Numbered from the stretch's first letter, positions 42,516 through 51,604 are shown. The stretch is DNA of 64,000 nt from Candidatus Flexifilum affinis (GCA_016713325.1 JADJPJ010000030.1:16397-80396); one strand, 5' to 3'. A program made the numbers and translations. Notes: generated by a model from the sequence alone, not told the origin.

Positions 42516-43486
42516 TGATGACGTTGAGCCGCCGCATCCGCAGCCTGGGCACCCTGATCGGCTTTGTGGCCGTGGTCGTCTTCTTCTGGGCCAACCTGCC
42601 GACCACGTTTATGACCCTGCCCAACTGGCTGAATATCAGCCAGCAGGTCAGCATGTTGGGGGTCGTCGCCTTCACCATGACGATTGTGATGGTCATGGGC
42701 GACTTCGACCTGAGCGTCGGATCGATGGCGAGCCTGGCGGGCATCGCGGCGGCGCTGCTCTTTCGCGACGGCGCGCTGGTGGCAAGCGGCGTGCTGGTCG
42801 CGCTGCTGATCGGCCTGATCGGCGGGGCGATCAACGGCTTCCTGGTCAGTACGATCGGCATTTTGCCGTTCGTGGCTACCCTGGGCACGCTGACCATGTT
42901 CAGCGGGCTGGCCTTCGTGCTCAGCGGCGGCGAGACGATCTTCGGGCGCGACATCCCGGCCGACTTCAGCAACTTCGCCCGCGGCGGCATCCCGATCGGC
43001 ATGGTGGGCGAGCGCGTCCTGCTGCTGCCCAACCTGACGCTGGTGGCGCTGGCCGTGCTGGTCGCCGTCACCCTGCTGCTGGAGCAGACCACGCTGGGCC
43101 GGCGGCTGTACGCCATCGGCGGCAATGCCGAAGCGGCGCGGCTGGGCGGGGTGCGGGTGCGCCTGCTGAGGCAGATCGCCTTCATGCTGACCGGCCTGGG
43201 GGCGGCCATCGGTGGGCTGATGTACGCCAGCCGGGTGGCCTCGGCCAACCCGACGCAGGGGGCCGGACTGATGCTCGACGCCATCGCCGCCGTCTTCCTG
43301 GGCATGACCATGAGCGAAGAGGGCGAGCCGCACGTGCTGGGCACGCTGGTCGGCGTGCTGATCCTGGGCGTGCTGGACAACGGCCTGACGCAGATGCGGG
43401 TGGACAGCTACGTTCGTGAAATTCTGATCGGCGCCATTATCGTGGCGGCGGTTTCGGTGAGCAGCCTGGAAAAACGGAGGCGATGA
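42515..43486 (+). CDS. Sugar ABC transporter permease (RbsC/XylH type)
   Basis: A 323-residue inner-membrane subunit with about nine to ten helices. Family marks: FMTLPNWLNISQQVSMLGVVAFTMTIVMVMGDFDLSVGSMASLAGIAAAL (the DLSVGS segment is the RbsC signature), GGAINGFLVSTIGILPFVATLGTLTMFSGLAFVLSGGETIFG, TLGRRLYAIGGNAEAARLGGVRV (the EAA-like coupling loop) and GAGLMLDAIAAVFLGMTMSEEGEPHVLGTLVGVLILGVLDNGLTQM. Start ATG at 42515 overlaps the ATPase stop (ATGA arrangement), and its own stop overlaps the kinase ATG the same way. Intact. Confidence 0.93.
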   Translation: MMTLSRRIRSLGTLIGFVAVVVFFWANLPTTFMTLPNWLNISQQVSMLGVVAFTMTIVMVMGDFDLSVGSMASLAGIAAALLFRDGALVASGVLVALLIGLIGGAINGFLVSTIGILPFVATLGTLTMFSGLAFVLSGGETIFGRDIPADFSNFARGGIPIGMVGERVLLLPNLTLVALAVLVAVTLLLEQTTLGRRLYAIGGNAEAARLGGVRVRLLRQIAFMLTGLGAAIGGLMYASRVASANPTQGAGLMLDAIAAVFLGMTMSEEGEPHVLGTLVGVLILGVLDNGLTQMRVDSYVREILIGAIIVAAVSVSSLEKRRR

Positions 43487-44949
43487 TGATCTGGCTGGCA
43501 TTGGATATCGGCACGACCGGCGTGAAAGCCGCGCTCATCCGCGTGCAGGGCGACGCGCTGCACCTCGTCCGATCGGCGGGGCACGAGATTCCGACGGCGA
43601 CCGAGGAGGGCGGCATCATCGAGCAGAGCGCCCGCGACTGGTGGGCCGCCGCCTGCGCCGCCACGCGCGATCTCAGCCCGGTCGAGGCGGAGGCGATCGC
43701 CATCACCGGGCAGATGCAGGACCTGATCCTGCTCGACGCCGACGGCGAGCCGATTCGCCCGGTCATCCTGTACAGCGACACACGCGCCCATGCCGAGGCC
43801 GACTGGATCAACGAGCAGATCGGCCGGGAGCGGCTGGCGGCCATCACCGGCTATGACCAGGAGGCGGGCGGGCTGCTGGCCAAGCTGCGCTGGCTGATGG
43901 CGCACGACCCGACGGCGCTGAACAACGCGGCGCACCTGCTGATGGGCGGCGCGGACGTGATTGCCAACCGGCTGACCGACCACTTCGCCACCGACCTGAC
44001 GACCGCCGGGACGACCGGCTTGCTCGACCTGGAAGCGCGCGACTGGCTGCCCAGGGCAGTGCTGGAGCCGATGGGGCTGGCGCACCTGGCCCGGCTGCTG
44101 CCCGCGCTGGTCGCGGGCGGCGCGCAGATTGGCGTGGTGGGGCGGATGGGCGCGCTGGCCATGGGCGTGCGCGAGGGCATCCCGGTGCACCTCGGCCCCG
44201 GCGACGCGGGCGCGGCCACGCTCGGCATTGGCGCGGGCATGCCCGGCAAACCCTACGCCTACATCGGGGCCAGCGGCTGGGTGGGCTACACCTCGACGCA
44301 GCGCGGCGACCCGGCCCAGGGCGTGTGGACGCTGGCGCACCCCGACCCCGGCCTGGTGATCTGCGTGGCGCCGCTGCTGACGGCCGGCGGCAACCTCGAC
44401 TGGGCGCGGCAGGCGTTCGGCTTCCCCGACCATGACACGATGATCGAGACGGCGCTGGGGGCCGAACCGACACACCTCCTCTACCTGCCGTACCTCAACG
44501 GCGAGCGCTCGCCGATCAAGGACCCGTTCGCCCGAGGAGTCTTCGTCGGCCTGAACGACCGGCACACCTCGGCCGATCTGGCGCGGGCGGTGCTGGAAGG
44601 CGTGGCCTTCGCCTATCGCCACGGCGTCGACGCCCTGGTGCGCGAGCCGGTCGAGTCGCTGGCGGTGACGGGCGGCGGTGCGCGATCCGGCGGGCTGGTC
44701 GGCCTGATCGCTGACGTGACCGGTCTGCCGGTGAGCATCCCCGACGACGCGGCCAACACCGGCCTGCGCGGGGCGGTCCTGGCCGCGCGGGTGGCCCGCG
44801 GCGAGCGCGCCGGCTGGCATCTGGCCGATGCCCCGGTGGCGGCGGCGTTCCAGCCCGACGGCTCACACCAGGCGCTGTACGAGCGCAAATATGCGTGGTT
44901 CCGTGAAGCCTACCCGGCGCTTCAGGGGTTGTTCCGCAAGATGGCGTGA
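43483..44949 (+). CDS. FGGY-family carbohydrate kinase (xylulokinase-like)
   Basis: A 488-residue sugar kinase that would phosphorylate the imported sugar with ATP. N-terminal ASKHA phosphate-1 motif WLALDIGTTGVKAALI; AITGQMQDLILLDADGEPIRPVILYSDTRA is the xylulokinase-type substrate region; HLLMGGADVIANRLTDHFATD carries the catalytic-type Asp context; the second half has PVHLGPGDAGAATLGIGAG, YIGASGWVGYTS, LPYLNGERSPIKDPFARGVFVGL and LAVTGGGARSGGLVGLIADVTGLPV (adenosine motif). Gene order ATPase-permease-kinase with four-base overlaps indicates one operon. Xylulose is a guess; other FGGY substrates are possible. Confidence 0.88.
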   Translation: MMIWLALDIGTTGVKAALIRVQGDALHLVRSAGHEIPTATEEGGIIEQSARDWWAAACAATRDLSPVEAEAIAITGQMQDLILLDADGEPIRPVILYSDTRAHAEADWINEQIGRERLAAITGYDQEAGGLLAKLRWLMAHDPTALNNAAHLLMGGADVIANRLTDHFATDLTTAGTTGLLDLEARDWLPRAVLEPMGLAHLARLLPALVAGGAQIGVVGRMGALAMGVREGIPVHLGPGDAGAATLGIGAGMPGKPYAYIGASGWVGYTSTQRGDPAQGVWTLAHPDPGLVICVAPLLTAGGNLDWARQAFGFPDHDTMIETALGAEPTHLLYLPYLNGERSPIKDPFARGVFVGLNDRHTSADLARAVLEGVAFAYRHGVDALVREPVESLAVTGGGARSGGLVGLIADVTGLPVSIPDDAANTGLRGAVLAARVARGERAGWHLADAPVAAAFQPDGSHQALYERKYAWFREAYPALQGLFRKMA

Positions 44950-45450
44950 GGGCAGGGGCGTGGCGCCGCCGCCGAACGCCGTGAGATGGAGGGTGCGTAG
45001 GGACGCGCTACTGCGCGTCCGCCGCGCAATAAATCCCCTGCGGCGCCGCAGGCGGACCGATCGGGGGCGGGCGAAGCTGGGCGCGCCGTTGCGCGTCCCT
45101 ACGAACGCGGTGGGGTGGAGGGGGCGTAGGGGCGCATCGCGATGCGCCCGAGAGGGCGCGTCCGCCGCGTGAAAAATACCCCTCTGGTGAGGGTATGGGC
45201 GGGCGGTTCGCGAACCGCCCCTACACAGGCCGTGGGGTGGGGGGGCGTAGGGGCGCATCGCGATGCGCCCGAGAGGGCGCGTCCGCCGCGGAAAAATACC
45301 CTCCTGGTGGGGGGTATGGGCGGGCGGCCCGCGAACCGCCCCTACGAACGTCATGGGGGGGCCGGGGACGGTTCGCCCATTCCGCACAGGCGCTATAATT
45401 CCGGCAAATCGCCCGCTATTATTTGCCGCAATGCGAAGGGACCCGCCCCC
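44950..45450. repeat. Dense palindromic-repeat field upstream of the restriction gene
   Basis: Contains in order GGACGCGC/GCGCGTCC, GCGGCGCCGC, a GTTGCGCGTCCCTACG half module, then a compound unit present twice in tandem (about 45121-45228 and 45243-45350). That unit is GGGGCGCATCGCGATGCGCCC, GAGAGGGCGCGTCCGCCGCG, GAAAAATACCC, then GGGCGGTTCGCGAACCGCCC or its GGCCCGCGAACCGCC variant. A TATAAT word at 45394-45399 is a candidate -10 box for the restriction gene. No gene. Confidence 0.75.
45402..45428. promoter_or_regulatory. Inverted repeat before the restriction-modification gene
   Basis: CGGCAAAT (45402-45409) and ATTTGCCG (45421-45428) form a perfect 8-bp inverted repeat with an 11-base spacer, three bases after a TATAAT-like word and 22 bases before the ATG. 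An operator overlapping the leader would suit the tight control restriction genes need. No controller gene is seen nearby. Confidence 0.5.
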
Positions 45451-48400
45451 ATGACCGCACTCACCCCCAAGAGCGCCGCCCTCAGGACCTATTACGAACG
45501 ACGCGAGGCGCTGGCCGCCCAGGGCGCGGTCGGCGAGATGAGCGCCCGCGAGGCCTTCAAGGGGCTGCTGGAGGCGACGGCCGGCGCGCACGGCTGGACG
45601 CTGGTGGTCGAGCAGCGGGTGGAGACGTCGGCCCGGCGCATTGTCCCGGATGGCACGATGCGCGACGCCAACACCCTGCCGCGCGGCTACTGGGAGGCCA
45701 AGGACACCGCCGACGTGCTGGAAGCGGAGGTGGATAAGAAGTTCGCCAGGGGCTACCCGCGCAGCAACATCATCTTCGAGGACACCCGCCGCGCCATCCT
45801 CTATCAGGGCGGGGCGCACGCCGGCACCTACGACCTGACCGCGCCGGAACAGGTGGCGGCGCTGCTCAACCGCTCCACGACTACCGCGAGCCGAACATCG
45901 TCGGCTTCGAGGCGGCGGTGGCCCGCTTCAAGATCGATACGCCAGGGGCTGGCGACCGGGCTGCTGCGGCTGATCAACGACGCGCATAAGAACAACAAGC
46001 GCTTCCAGGCGGCGTTTGCCGACTTCATGGAGGTGTGCAAGACCTCGCTGAACCCCAACATCCGGCGCGAGGCGGTGGACGAGATGCTGATCCAGCACCT
46101 GCTGACCGAGCGGCTGATGCGCACGATCTTCGACAATGCCGACTTCAGCCGGCGCAATGTGATCGCCGCGGAGGTCGAGAAGGTGGTCGACGCGCTGACC
46201 AGCAGGAGCTTCAACCGCCACGACTTCCTGGGCCAGCTCAAGTACCTGTACGAGGCCATCTAGCTGGCGGCCCGCGACCGGCGCGGTTTTGCCGAGAGGC
46301 AAACGTTCATCAATGCCGTCTACGAACGATTTTTCCAGGGCTACGCCGTCAGGGTGGCCGATACGCACGGCATCGTCTACACCCCGCAGCCGATTGTCGA
46401 CTTCATGTGCGCCGCCGTCGAGGAGGTGCTGCACGACGAATTCGGCCAGTCGCTGGCCGACCCCGGCGTGTGCCTCATCGACCCCTGCACCGGCACCGGC
46501 AACTTCATCATCAACCTGCTGGGGCGCATCCACCGGCAGAACCCGGCGGCGCTGCCGGACGTGTACCGCCGCCGCCTGTTCGCCAACGAGGTGATGCTGC
46601 TGCCCTACTACGTGGCCAGCCTGAACATCGAGCACGCCTACTACGACCTGACGGGGGAATATATCCCGTTCGAGGGGCTGTGCTTCGTGGACACGCTCGA
46701 CCTGGCCGAAGGGGTGCAGATGAAGCTGTCGTTCATGACCGAGCAGAACAGCGCCCGTGTGCAGCGCCAGAAGGCCGCGCCGATCACCGTGATCATCGGC
46801 AACCCACCCTACAACGTCGGGCAGTTGAACGAGAACGATAACAACAAGAACCGCGCGTATCCTGTGATCGACCAACGGGTGAGCGAGACCTATGCTCGTG
46901 ATTCGAAGGCTGCCAACAAGAACTCTGTCTACGACGCTTACGTCAAGTTCTTTCGCTGGGCATCGGATCGTTTGCAGGGGCGGGATGGCATCGTCTGCTA
47001 CGTAAGCAACAACGGCTTTGTCGATGCGCTGGCCTTCGACGGCATGCGCAAGCATCTCTTACAGGATTTCACCACCGTCTACCACCTCGATCTGCATGGC
47101 GATGTTCGCCTCAACCCCAAGCTTAGCGGAACCTCGCACAACGTCTTCGGCATCCAGGTCGGCGTCGGCGTGACCGTTGCCGTTCACAAGAAAGCGTCAG
47201 AGATGCGGCGTCTGCTCTATCACCGTGTACCGGAGTTCTGGCGTAAGGAAGACAAGCTCGGTTATCTGGCGGAGATGGTGCGCGAGGATGGACGACACAA
47301 CGCCCTGAATACTGTCCTTTGGCAGACACTTACCCCGGACACTCGTCATACCTGGCGCGTCCCGGAAAACGCAGACACCTTTGCAGCGTATGTACCAATG
47401 GGCAGCAAAGAAGCAAAGTCGGGCAAAGCCGGAATCGGATCAGCTATTTTTCGGCTATTCTCTGGAGGTCTGAAGACCAATCGTGACGAGGTAGTCTATG
47501 ATTTTGACTGCGGTGTACTGGCCGAACAGGTTCGCCAGTTCATTGAAGACTACAACAGCGAAGTAGATCGTTACAGGCGTGCAGGCAAGCCCAAGGACGT
47601 GGATAACTTCGTCAATTACGCTCGCATCAAGTGGAGCCGGGATCTCAAGCTCGATTTGGTGCGTGGTCATTACGCCGACTACAACGAAAGCAAACTTCGT
47701 CGAGGTATGTACCGGCCATTTGGCAAGCAGTGGGTGTTTTTTGACCGAATTCTCAACGAGGAAATCTACGTTCTTTCCGAGATTTTCCCAACGCTTGATA
47801 GCGAGCATGACAATCGGGTGATCTCTGTAACCGACGCAGGATCAGCTAAGCCGTTCATGTGTCTTGTGACGGCTTCAATTCCCGATCTGCATCTCGTTGG
47901 CGCTGGTGCATCAGCTCAGACGTTCCCCTTCTACACCTACGATCCCGACGGCTCCAACCGGCGCGAGAACATCACCGATTGGGCGCTGGCCCGGTTCCGC
48001 GAGCAGTATGGCGACGACCAGATCAGCAAATGGGACATCTTCTATTACGTCTACGCGCTGCTGCACCACCCGGTCTACCGCGAGAAATATGCCGCCAACC
48101 TCAAGCGCGATCTGCCGCGCATCCCCTACGCCCCGGATTTCCACGCCTTCGCCCGCGCCGGCCGCAAGCTGGCCGCCCTGCACCTCGACTATGAGACGGT
48201 GACGCCCTATCCGCTCGACTTCGCCTGGAAGCCGGGCAAACCGATCACCTGGCGAGTGGAGAAGATGAAGCTCAATGCCGACAAGACCGCCCTGGTGGTC
48301 AACGACGCGCTGACGCTCAAGGGCATCCCGGCGGCGCCGTTCGAGTACCGGCTGGGCAGCCGGTCGGCGCTGGACTGGGTGATCGACCAGTATCAGGTGA

Positions 48401-48540
48401 AGACGGACAAGCGCAGCGGCATTACCAGCGACCCCAACCGCTACAGCGAGGACGAGCGTTACATCGTGGATCTGGTCGGGCGGGTGGTGCATGTCAGCGT
48501 GGAGACGGTGGCGATCGTGGCCGGTCTGCCGGGCCTGTAG
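45451..48540 (+). pseudogene. Type ISP/IIG-like restriction-modification enzyme, interrupted by a nonsense codon and paired indels
   Basis: Single-chain DNA methyltransferase with nuclease and specificity domains. The N-terminal PD-(D/E)xK-like segment is VEQRVET...IVPDGTMRDANTLPRGYWEAKDTADVLEAEVDKKFARGYP. N6-adenine MTase motifs: I as LIDPCTGTGNFIINLL, IV as VIIGNPPYNVGQLN. The distal part is a type_ISP_C-like specificity region. No helicase domain, unlike true type ISP. Indels near 45871 and 45948 compensate (RF.DYREPNIVGFEAAVARFKID between). At 46261 an in-frame TAG stands where relatives have Glu (YEAI-stop-LAARD), a substitution unlike the homopolymer errors elsewhere. From about 46830 to 47930 composition is visibly less GC-rich, suggesting an exchanged recognition module. 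Full length would be 1029 residues. Confidence 0.8.
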
Positions 48541-49324
48541 GCGTCGGGGTGGCGGCGCCGGACATTGGAAATGTCCGGCTACCCCTCAGTAGGCGAGAAA
48601 CCGGCTGAAGCCGGTTGGCAGCGGCACTCGATCCGGGGGATGAAAACACGCCCCGTCGTTGCGGGGTCCGTGCTTTCAACCCACTTCCAGTGGGTTTCCA
48701 GCTTTTCGAGGGTAGCCGGAGGTTTCTAACCTCCGGCGCGTGGGCGGACCGATCGGGGCAGGCGGGGTGGCGGACGCGCAGTAGCGCGTCCCTACGATGG
48801 CCGTGGGATGGCGATGGGAGCGCGGTTCAGCCCCCTTGGTGGGCTGGTCGGTTTGGTAGCCGAGGCCCTTTAGTCCTCGGCGGCGTGGGTGGACCGATCG
48901 GGGCAGGCGGGGTGGCGGACGAGGCAGGCCTCGTCCCTACGAACGCCGTGGGTTGGCGAGGGGATCGCGGTTCAGCCCCCTTGGTGGGCTGGTCGGTTTT
49001 GTAGCCGAGGTCCTTTAGTCCTCGGCGCGTGCGCGGACCGATCGGGGCAGGCGTGATGGACGCGCAGTAGCGCTGTCCTGAGCAGGAGTGCCATGGGCGG
49101 GAGCGCGGTTCACAAATTGCCTGGATCGCGCTGTCGTTTGGTAACCCACTGCCAGTGGGTTTCCTTAGTCGGCGCCGAGGCCGGACCTCCGGCGCGGCGG
49201 AACCGATCGGGGACGGGCGGTTCGCGAACCGCCCCTACGAACGCCATGGGGTGGAGGGTGCGTAGGGACGCGCTACTGCGCGTCCGCCCCGTGGAAATCC
49301 TCTCCGGCGCCGGACGACCCTGGG
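48541..49324. repeat. 784-base repeat field: hairpin copy D plus tandem long repeats
   Basis: After hairpin copy D (48557-48737) come modules sharing the phrase GGACCGATCGGGGCAGGCG (about 48745, 48890 and 49036) with GGACGCGC/GCGCGTCC or GACGAGGC/GCCTCGTC palindromes. The two long direct repeats at about 48818-48888 and 48957-49031 each contain CAGCCC/GGGCTG around CCTTGGT and a GCCGAGG...CCTCGGC-type stem around CTTTAGT. A CCCACTGCCAGTGGG stem lies near 49146 and GGGCGGTTCGCGAACCGCCC near 49214-49233. No gene. Confidence 0.75.
48557..48737. repeat. Four-hairpin repeat, copy D
   Basis: Stems in order: GCCGGACAT/ATGTCCGGC around TGGAA (48557-48579); AACCGGC/GCCGGTT around TGAA (48599-48616); AACCCAC/GTGGGTT around TTCCA (48678-48696); GCCGGAGG/CCTCCGGC around TTTCTAA (48715-48737). 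A GCCCCGTC...GCGGGG stem sits between the second and third. Relative to copy C at 25027-25185, each stem keeps pairing with different bases (for example A-T replaced by G-C in the second, T-A by A-T in the third). Confidence 0.75.
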
Positions 49325-50080
49325 TTACGCCGCCGGGTTGACCGCGATGCCTTCTTCCACGGTCCAGCGGATGAAGCCGGCCTTGATGGCCGTGCGCTGC
49401 GAGCCGATGTTCTCCTCCTGCGTGCGGTACTGCATGATCTCCCCGCGGCTGCTGGAATGCCGCGCCAGCATGGCAATCACGTCGGCGGCGATGCCCTGGC
49501 CGCGCCAGTCCGGGTGGGTCAGCACGCCGATGTCGGCCACCGGCCAGCCCTCGAAGTAGTAGAGCAGCGAGGCCACGCTCACCAGCCGGTCGCCGGCGAA
49601 GCAGCCCGCCACCAGGGCGTCCTCCATCGAAATCTGCGACAGGGCACGCTCCCAGTCGCTGCACGCCGCGGACAGCACTGCGAGCGCGGCGGCGTCGGCG
49701 GCGCTGTCCGGGGTCAGCAGGCGCACACCCGGCCGCCGGCGGGGGGTGATGCGTTCCGGCAGTTGGTAGTAGTAGTAGTCACGCCAGGCAAAGGACGCGC
49801 CGAGCGCCGGCAGGGCAGCCTGGATCTGCGCAACGGCCTCGTCGACCGTGACGGCGTGATCGGACGAGCCGAGCAGAGGCAGCGTCTCGATCTGCGGCTG
49901 CAAGGCGAGCGGAAGCAGGATCAGCGTGTTCCACTCGCTGCGGTAGAGGACGAGGCGGTTCGGCGGCGGGAAATCCGCATTGCCCGCGATCAGGTGGGTG
50001 CCGGGCGCGAGGATGGTCTCGACCGGCACTTTCATACGCCATGCCCAGAATTCGGCGACGCGATCCTCCAGCGTGTTCAT
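49325..50080 (-). CDS. GNAT-family acetyltransferase, two-domain
   Basis: 251 residues. The N-terminal half (MNTLEDRVAEFWAWRMKVPVETILAPGTHLIAG...VLYRSEWNTLILLP) is a FeeM-like/GCN5-related accessory region. The C-terminal GNAT core is ISMEDALVAGCFAGDRLVSVASLLYYFEGWPVADIGVLTHPDWRGQGIAADVIAMLARHSSSRGEIMQYRTQEENIGSQRTAIKAGF, where RGQGIA is the acetyl-CoA loop and N.GSQRTAIKAGF the final helix. The start at 50080 is chosen over an upstream ATG because of AAGGATG before it. It is divergent from the amino-acid ABC operon; function is unknown. Confidence 0.82.
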   Translation of the reverse strand: MNTLEDRVAEFWAWRMKVPVETILAPGTHLIAGNADFPPPNRLVLYRSEWNTLILLPLALQPQIETLPLLGSSDHAVTVDEAVAQIQAALPALGASFAWRDYYYYQLPERITPRRRPGVRLLTPDSAADAAALAVLSAACSDWERALSQISMEDALVAGCFAGDRLVSVASLLYYFEGWPVADIGVLTHPDWRGQGIAADVIAMLARHSSSRGEIMQYRTQEENIGSQRTAIKAGFIRWTVEEGIAVNPAA

Positions 50081-50150
50081 CGAGCATCCTTGTGCGTTCG
50101 CATGCCGTTCAATGGGCTGATTATAGTGAATGCGCTGCCGCTTCCGCATG

Positions 50151-50175
50151 ATGCACAATGTCAGCAGTTGTGCAT
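50151..50175. promoter_or_regulatory. Inverted repeat between GNAT gene and amino-acid ABC operon
   Basis: ATGCACAA (50151-50158) and TTGTGCAT (50168-50175), a perfect 8-bp inverted repeat with nine bases between, about 55 bases upstream of the -35 box of the aap-like promoter and 70 bases upstream of the GNAT start. A shared operator is plausible. Confidence 0.5.
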
Positions 50176-50229
50176 GATTGCCTACTCGTAATGCTCCCTT
50201 CAGCGCGCCGCGCCGCCGTCATTTCTGTT

Positions 50230-50258
50230 TTGACAACCCTTATTTATTACGCTAAACT
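50230..50258 (+). promoter_or_regulatory. Sigma-70-type promoter of the amino-acid ABC operon
   Basis: TTGACA (50230-50235), a 17-base spacer, and TAAACT (50253-50258), in an AT-rich patch of the 305-base gap, leaving a leader of about 120 bases before the ATG at 50386. The clearest promoter in the window. Confidence 0.7.
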
Positions 50259-50385
50259 GCCCAAATATTGCGATGCGTCTCGTGTGAAAGTACCAATGCA
50301 GTCCACGAGGGCATCCGGTATTCTTCTCAAGCGGTGGTTGGTCCATGTTTTGCCTCAGTGGTTGTCACTTAAGGAGTATTTGACG

Positions 50386-51450
50386 ATGAAGAAGCGGTTC
50401 AACTTGCTGGCTCTCGTCCCAGTCATCGCGATGACCGTTGTCGTGCTGATGACCTCCAGCTTCGCCTTCGCACAGGATGCCGCCCCCGTGGCCCTGGGCG
50501 AAATCACCCAGCGGATCATCGACCGCGGCGAGCTCATTTGCGGTGTGAATACCGGCCTGGCCGGCTTCGCCCTCCTCAACGATGCCGGTGAATATGAAGG
50601 CTTCGACGTCGACTTCTGCCGTGCGGTCGCTGCTGCCATCCTGGGCGATGCCAACGCCGTCTCCTACCGTCCGCTTCAGGCGGGCGAGCGCCAGGCCGCC
50701 GTTCAGTCCGGCGAAGTCGACATGATGTCGCGCAATACCACCATCACGGTCAGCCGCGACACGACCTGGGGTGCCAGCTTCATGCCGGTCACCTTCTATG
50801 ACGGCCAGGGCCTGATGGTCAGCACCGAAAGCGGCATCGCCGAGATCGAAGAGCTGGAAGGCGCGTCGATCTGCGTTCAGAGCGGCACGACCACCGAGCT
50901 CAACCTGGCCGACGCCTTCGATCAGCGCGGTCTGAGCTACACCCCGCAGGTGTTCGCCGACGCCGCCTCCACCTGGGAAGGCTACCTGAGCGGCCGCTGC
51001 GACGCCTTTACGACCGACAAGAGTGGTCTGCTGGCCTACCAGTCCACCGCTGAGGATCCGGGCGCGCACACCATCCTGGAAATCACCCTCAGCAAGGAGC
51101 CCCTGGCCCCGGTGGTCCCGCAGAGCGACTCGCAGTTCGCCGACATCGTCCGCTGGGTCATCTACGCCATGATCCAGGCTGAGGAATTCGGCATCACCAG
51201 CGAGAACATCGACGACTACCTGACCAGCGACTTGCCGGAAATCCAGCGCCTGCTGGGTACCAACGACAACTCCGCCGGCGCCTACTTCGGCATTCCCAAC
51301 GACTTCGTGGTCACGGTCATCCGTCAGGTTGGCAACTACGGCGAGGTCTTCGACCGTCACCTGGGTCCGGAAACTGTCTTCAACCTGGATCGCGGTCTGA
51401 ACGCGCTGTGGACCGAGGGTGGCCTGCAGTACGCGCCGCCCTTCCGTTAG
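50386..51450 (+). CDS. aapJ: General L-amino-acid ABC transporter substrate-binding protein
   Basis: A 354-residue extracytoplasmic binding protein of the AapJ/BztA type. AAGGAG lies nine bases before the ATG at 50386. Signal peptide MKKRFNLLALVPVIAMTVVVLMTSSFAFAQD. Family 3 binding-protein landmarks: GELICGVNTGLAGFALLNDAGEYEGFDVDFCRAVAAAILGD, VDMMSRNTTITVSRDTTWGASFMPVTFYDGQGLMV, ICVQSGTTTELNLADAF, GRCDAFTTDKSGLLAYQS, LSKEPLAPVVPQSDSQFADIVRWVIYAMIQAEEFGI, and a C-terminal HLGPETVFNLDRGLNALWTEGGLQYAPPFR that is diagnostic of AapJ. First gene of a four-gene operon. Confidence 0.93.
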   Translation: MKKRFNLLALVPVIAMTVVVLMTSSFAFAQDAAPVALGEITQRIIDRGELICGVNTGLAGFALLNDAGEYEGFDVDFCRAVAAAILGDANAVSYRPLQAGERQAAVQSGEVDMMSRNTTITVSRDTTWGASFMPVTFYDGQGLMVSTESGIAEIEELEGASICVQSGTTTELNLADAFDQRGLSYTPQVFADAASTWEGYLSGRCDAFTTDKSGLLAYQSTAEDPGAHTILEITLSKEPLAPVVPQSDSQFADIVRWVIYAMIQAEEFGITSENIDDYLTSDLPEIQRLLGTNDNSAGAYFGIPNDFVVTVIRQVGNYGEVFDRHLGPETVFNLDRGLNALWTEGGLQYAPPFR

Positions 51451-51466
51451 TCAAACGCTCAGGCTC

Positions 51467-51494
51467 CATCGCCGCGTCATGTGACGCGGCGATG
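51467..51494 (+). promoter_or_regulatory. Intercistronic stem-loop after the binding-protein gene
   Basis: CATCGCCGCGTCA (51467-51479) pairs perfectly with TGACGCGGCGATG (51482-51494). No T run follows, so it more likely protects the upstream mRNA or attenuates read-through. Binding proteins are usually made in excess over permeases, and such stems are a known way to achieve that. Confidence 0.65.
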
Positions 51495-51604
51495 ACCCAA
51501 CAGGGGCATGGTCCGAATCACGCATCACCTTTCGCCATGCCCCTGCGTTCACTTCACTGCGGTCGAGCAGCGCCGCGCCGCGCGTCTGTGGAGAAAGCAG
51601 TACT

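Noticed and set aside
43408..44820. Minus-strand open frame of 470 codons opposite the FGGY kinase
   Set aside because: The kinase is in a coupled operon with correct motifs; the antisense frame has none.
44950..45450. CRISPR array
   Set aside because: Repeats are palindromic cassettes with no regular spacer length and no cas genes nearby. The tandem compound unit occurs only twice.
48541..49324. Small protein genes in the repeat field
   Set aside because: The open frames there are created by stop-poor palindromes and read as low-complexity Arg/Gly/Pro; none has a supported start.
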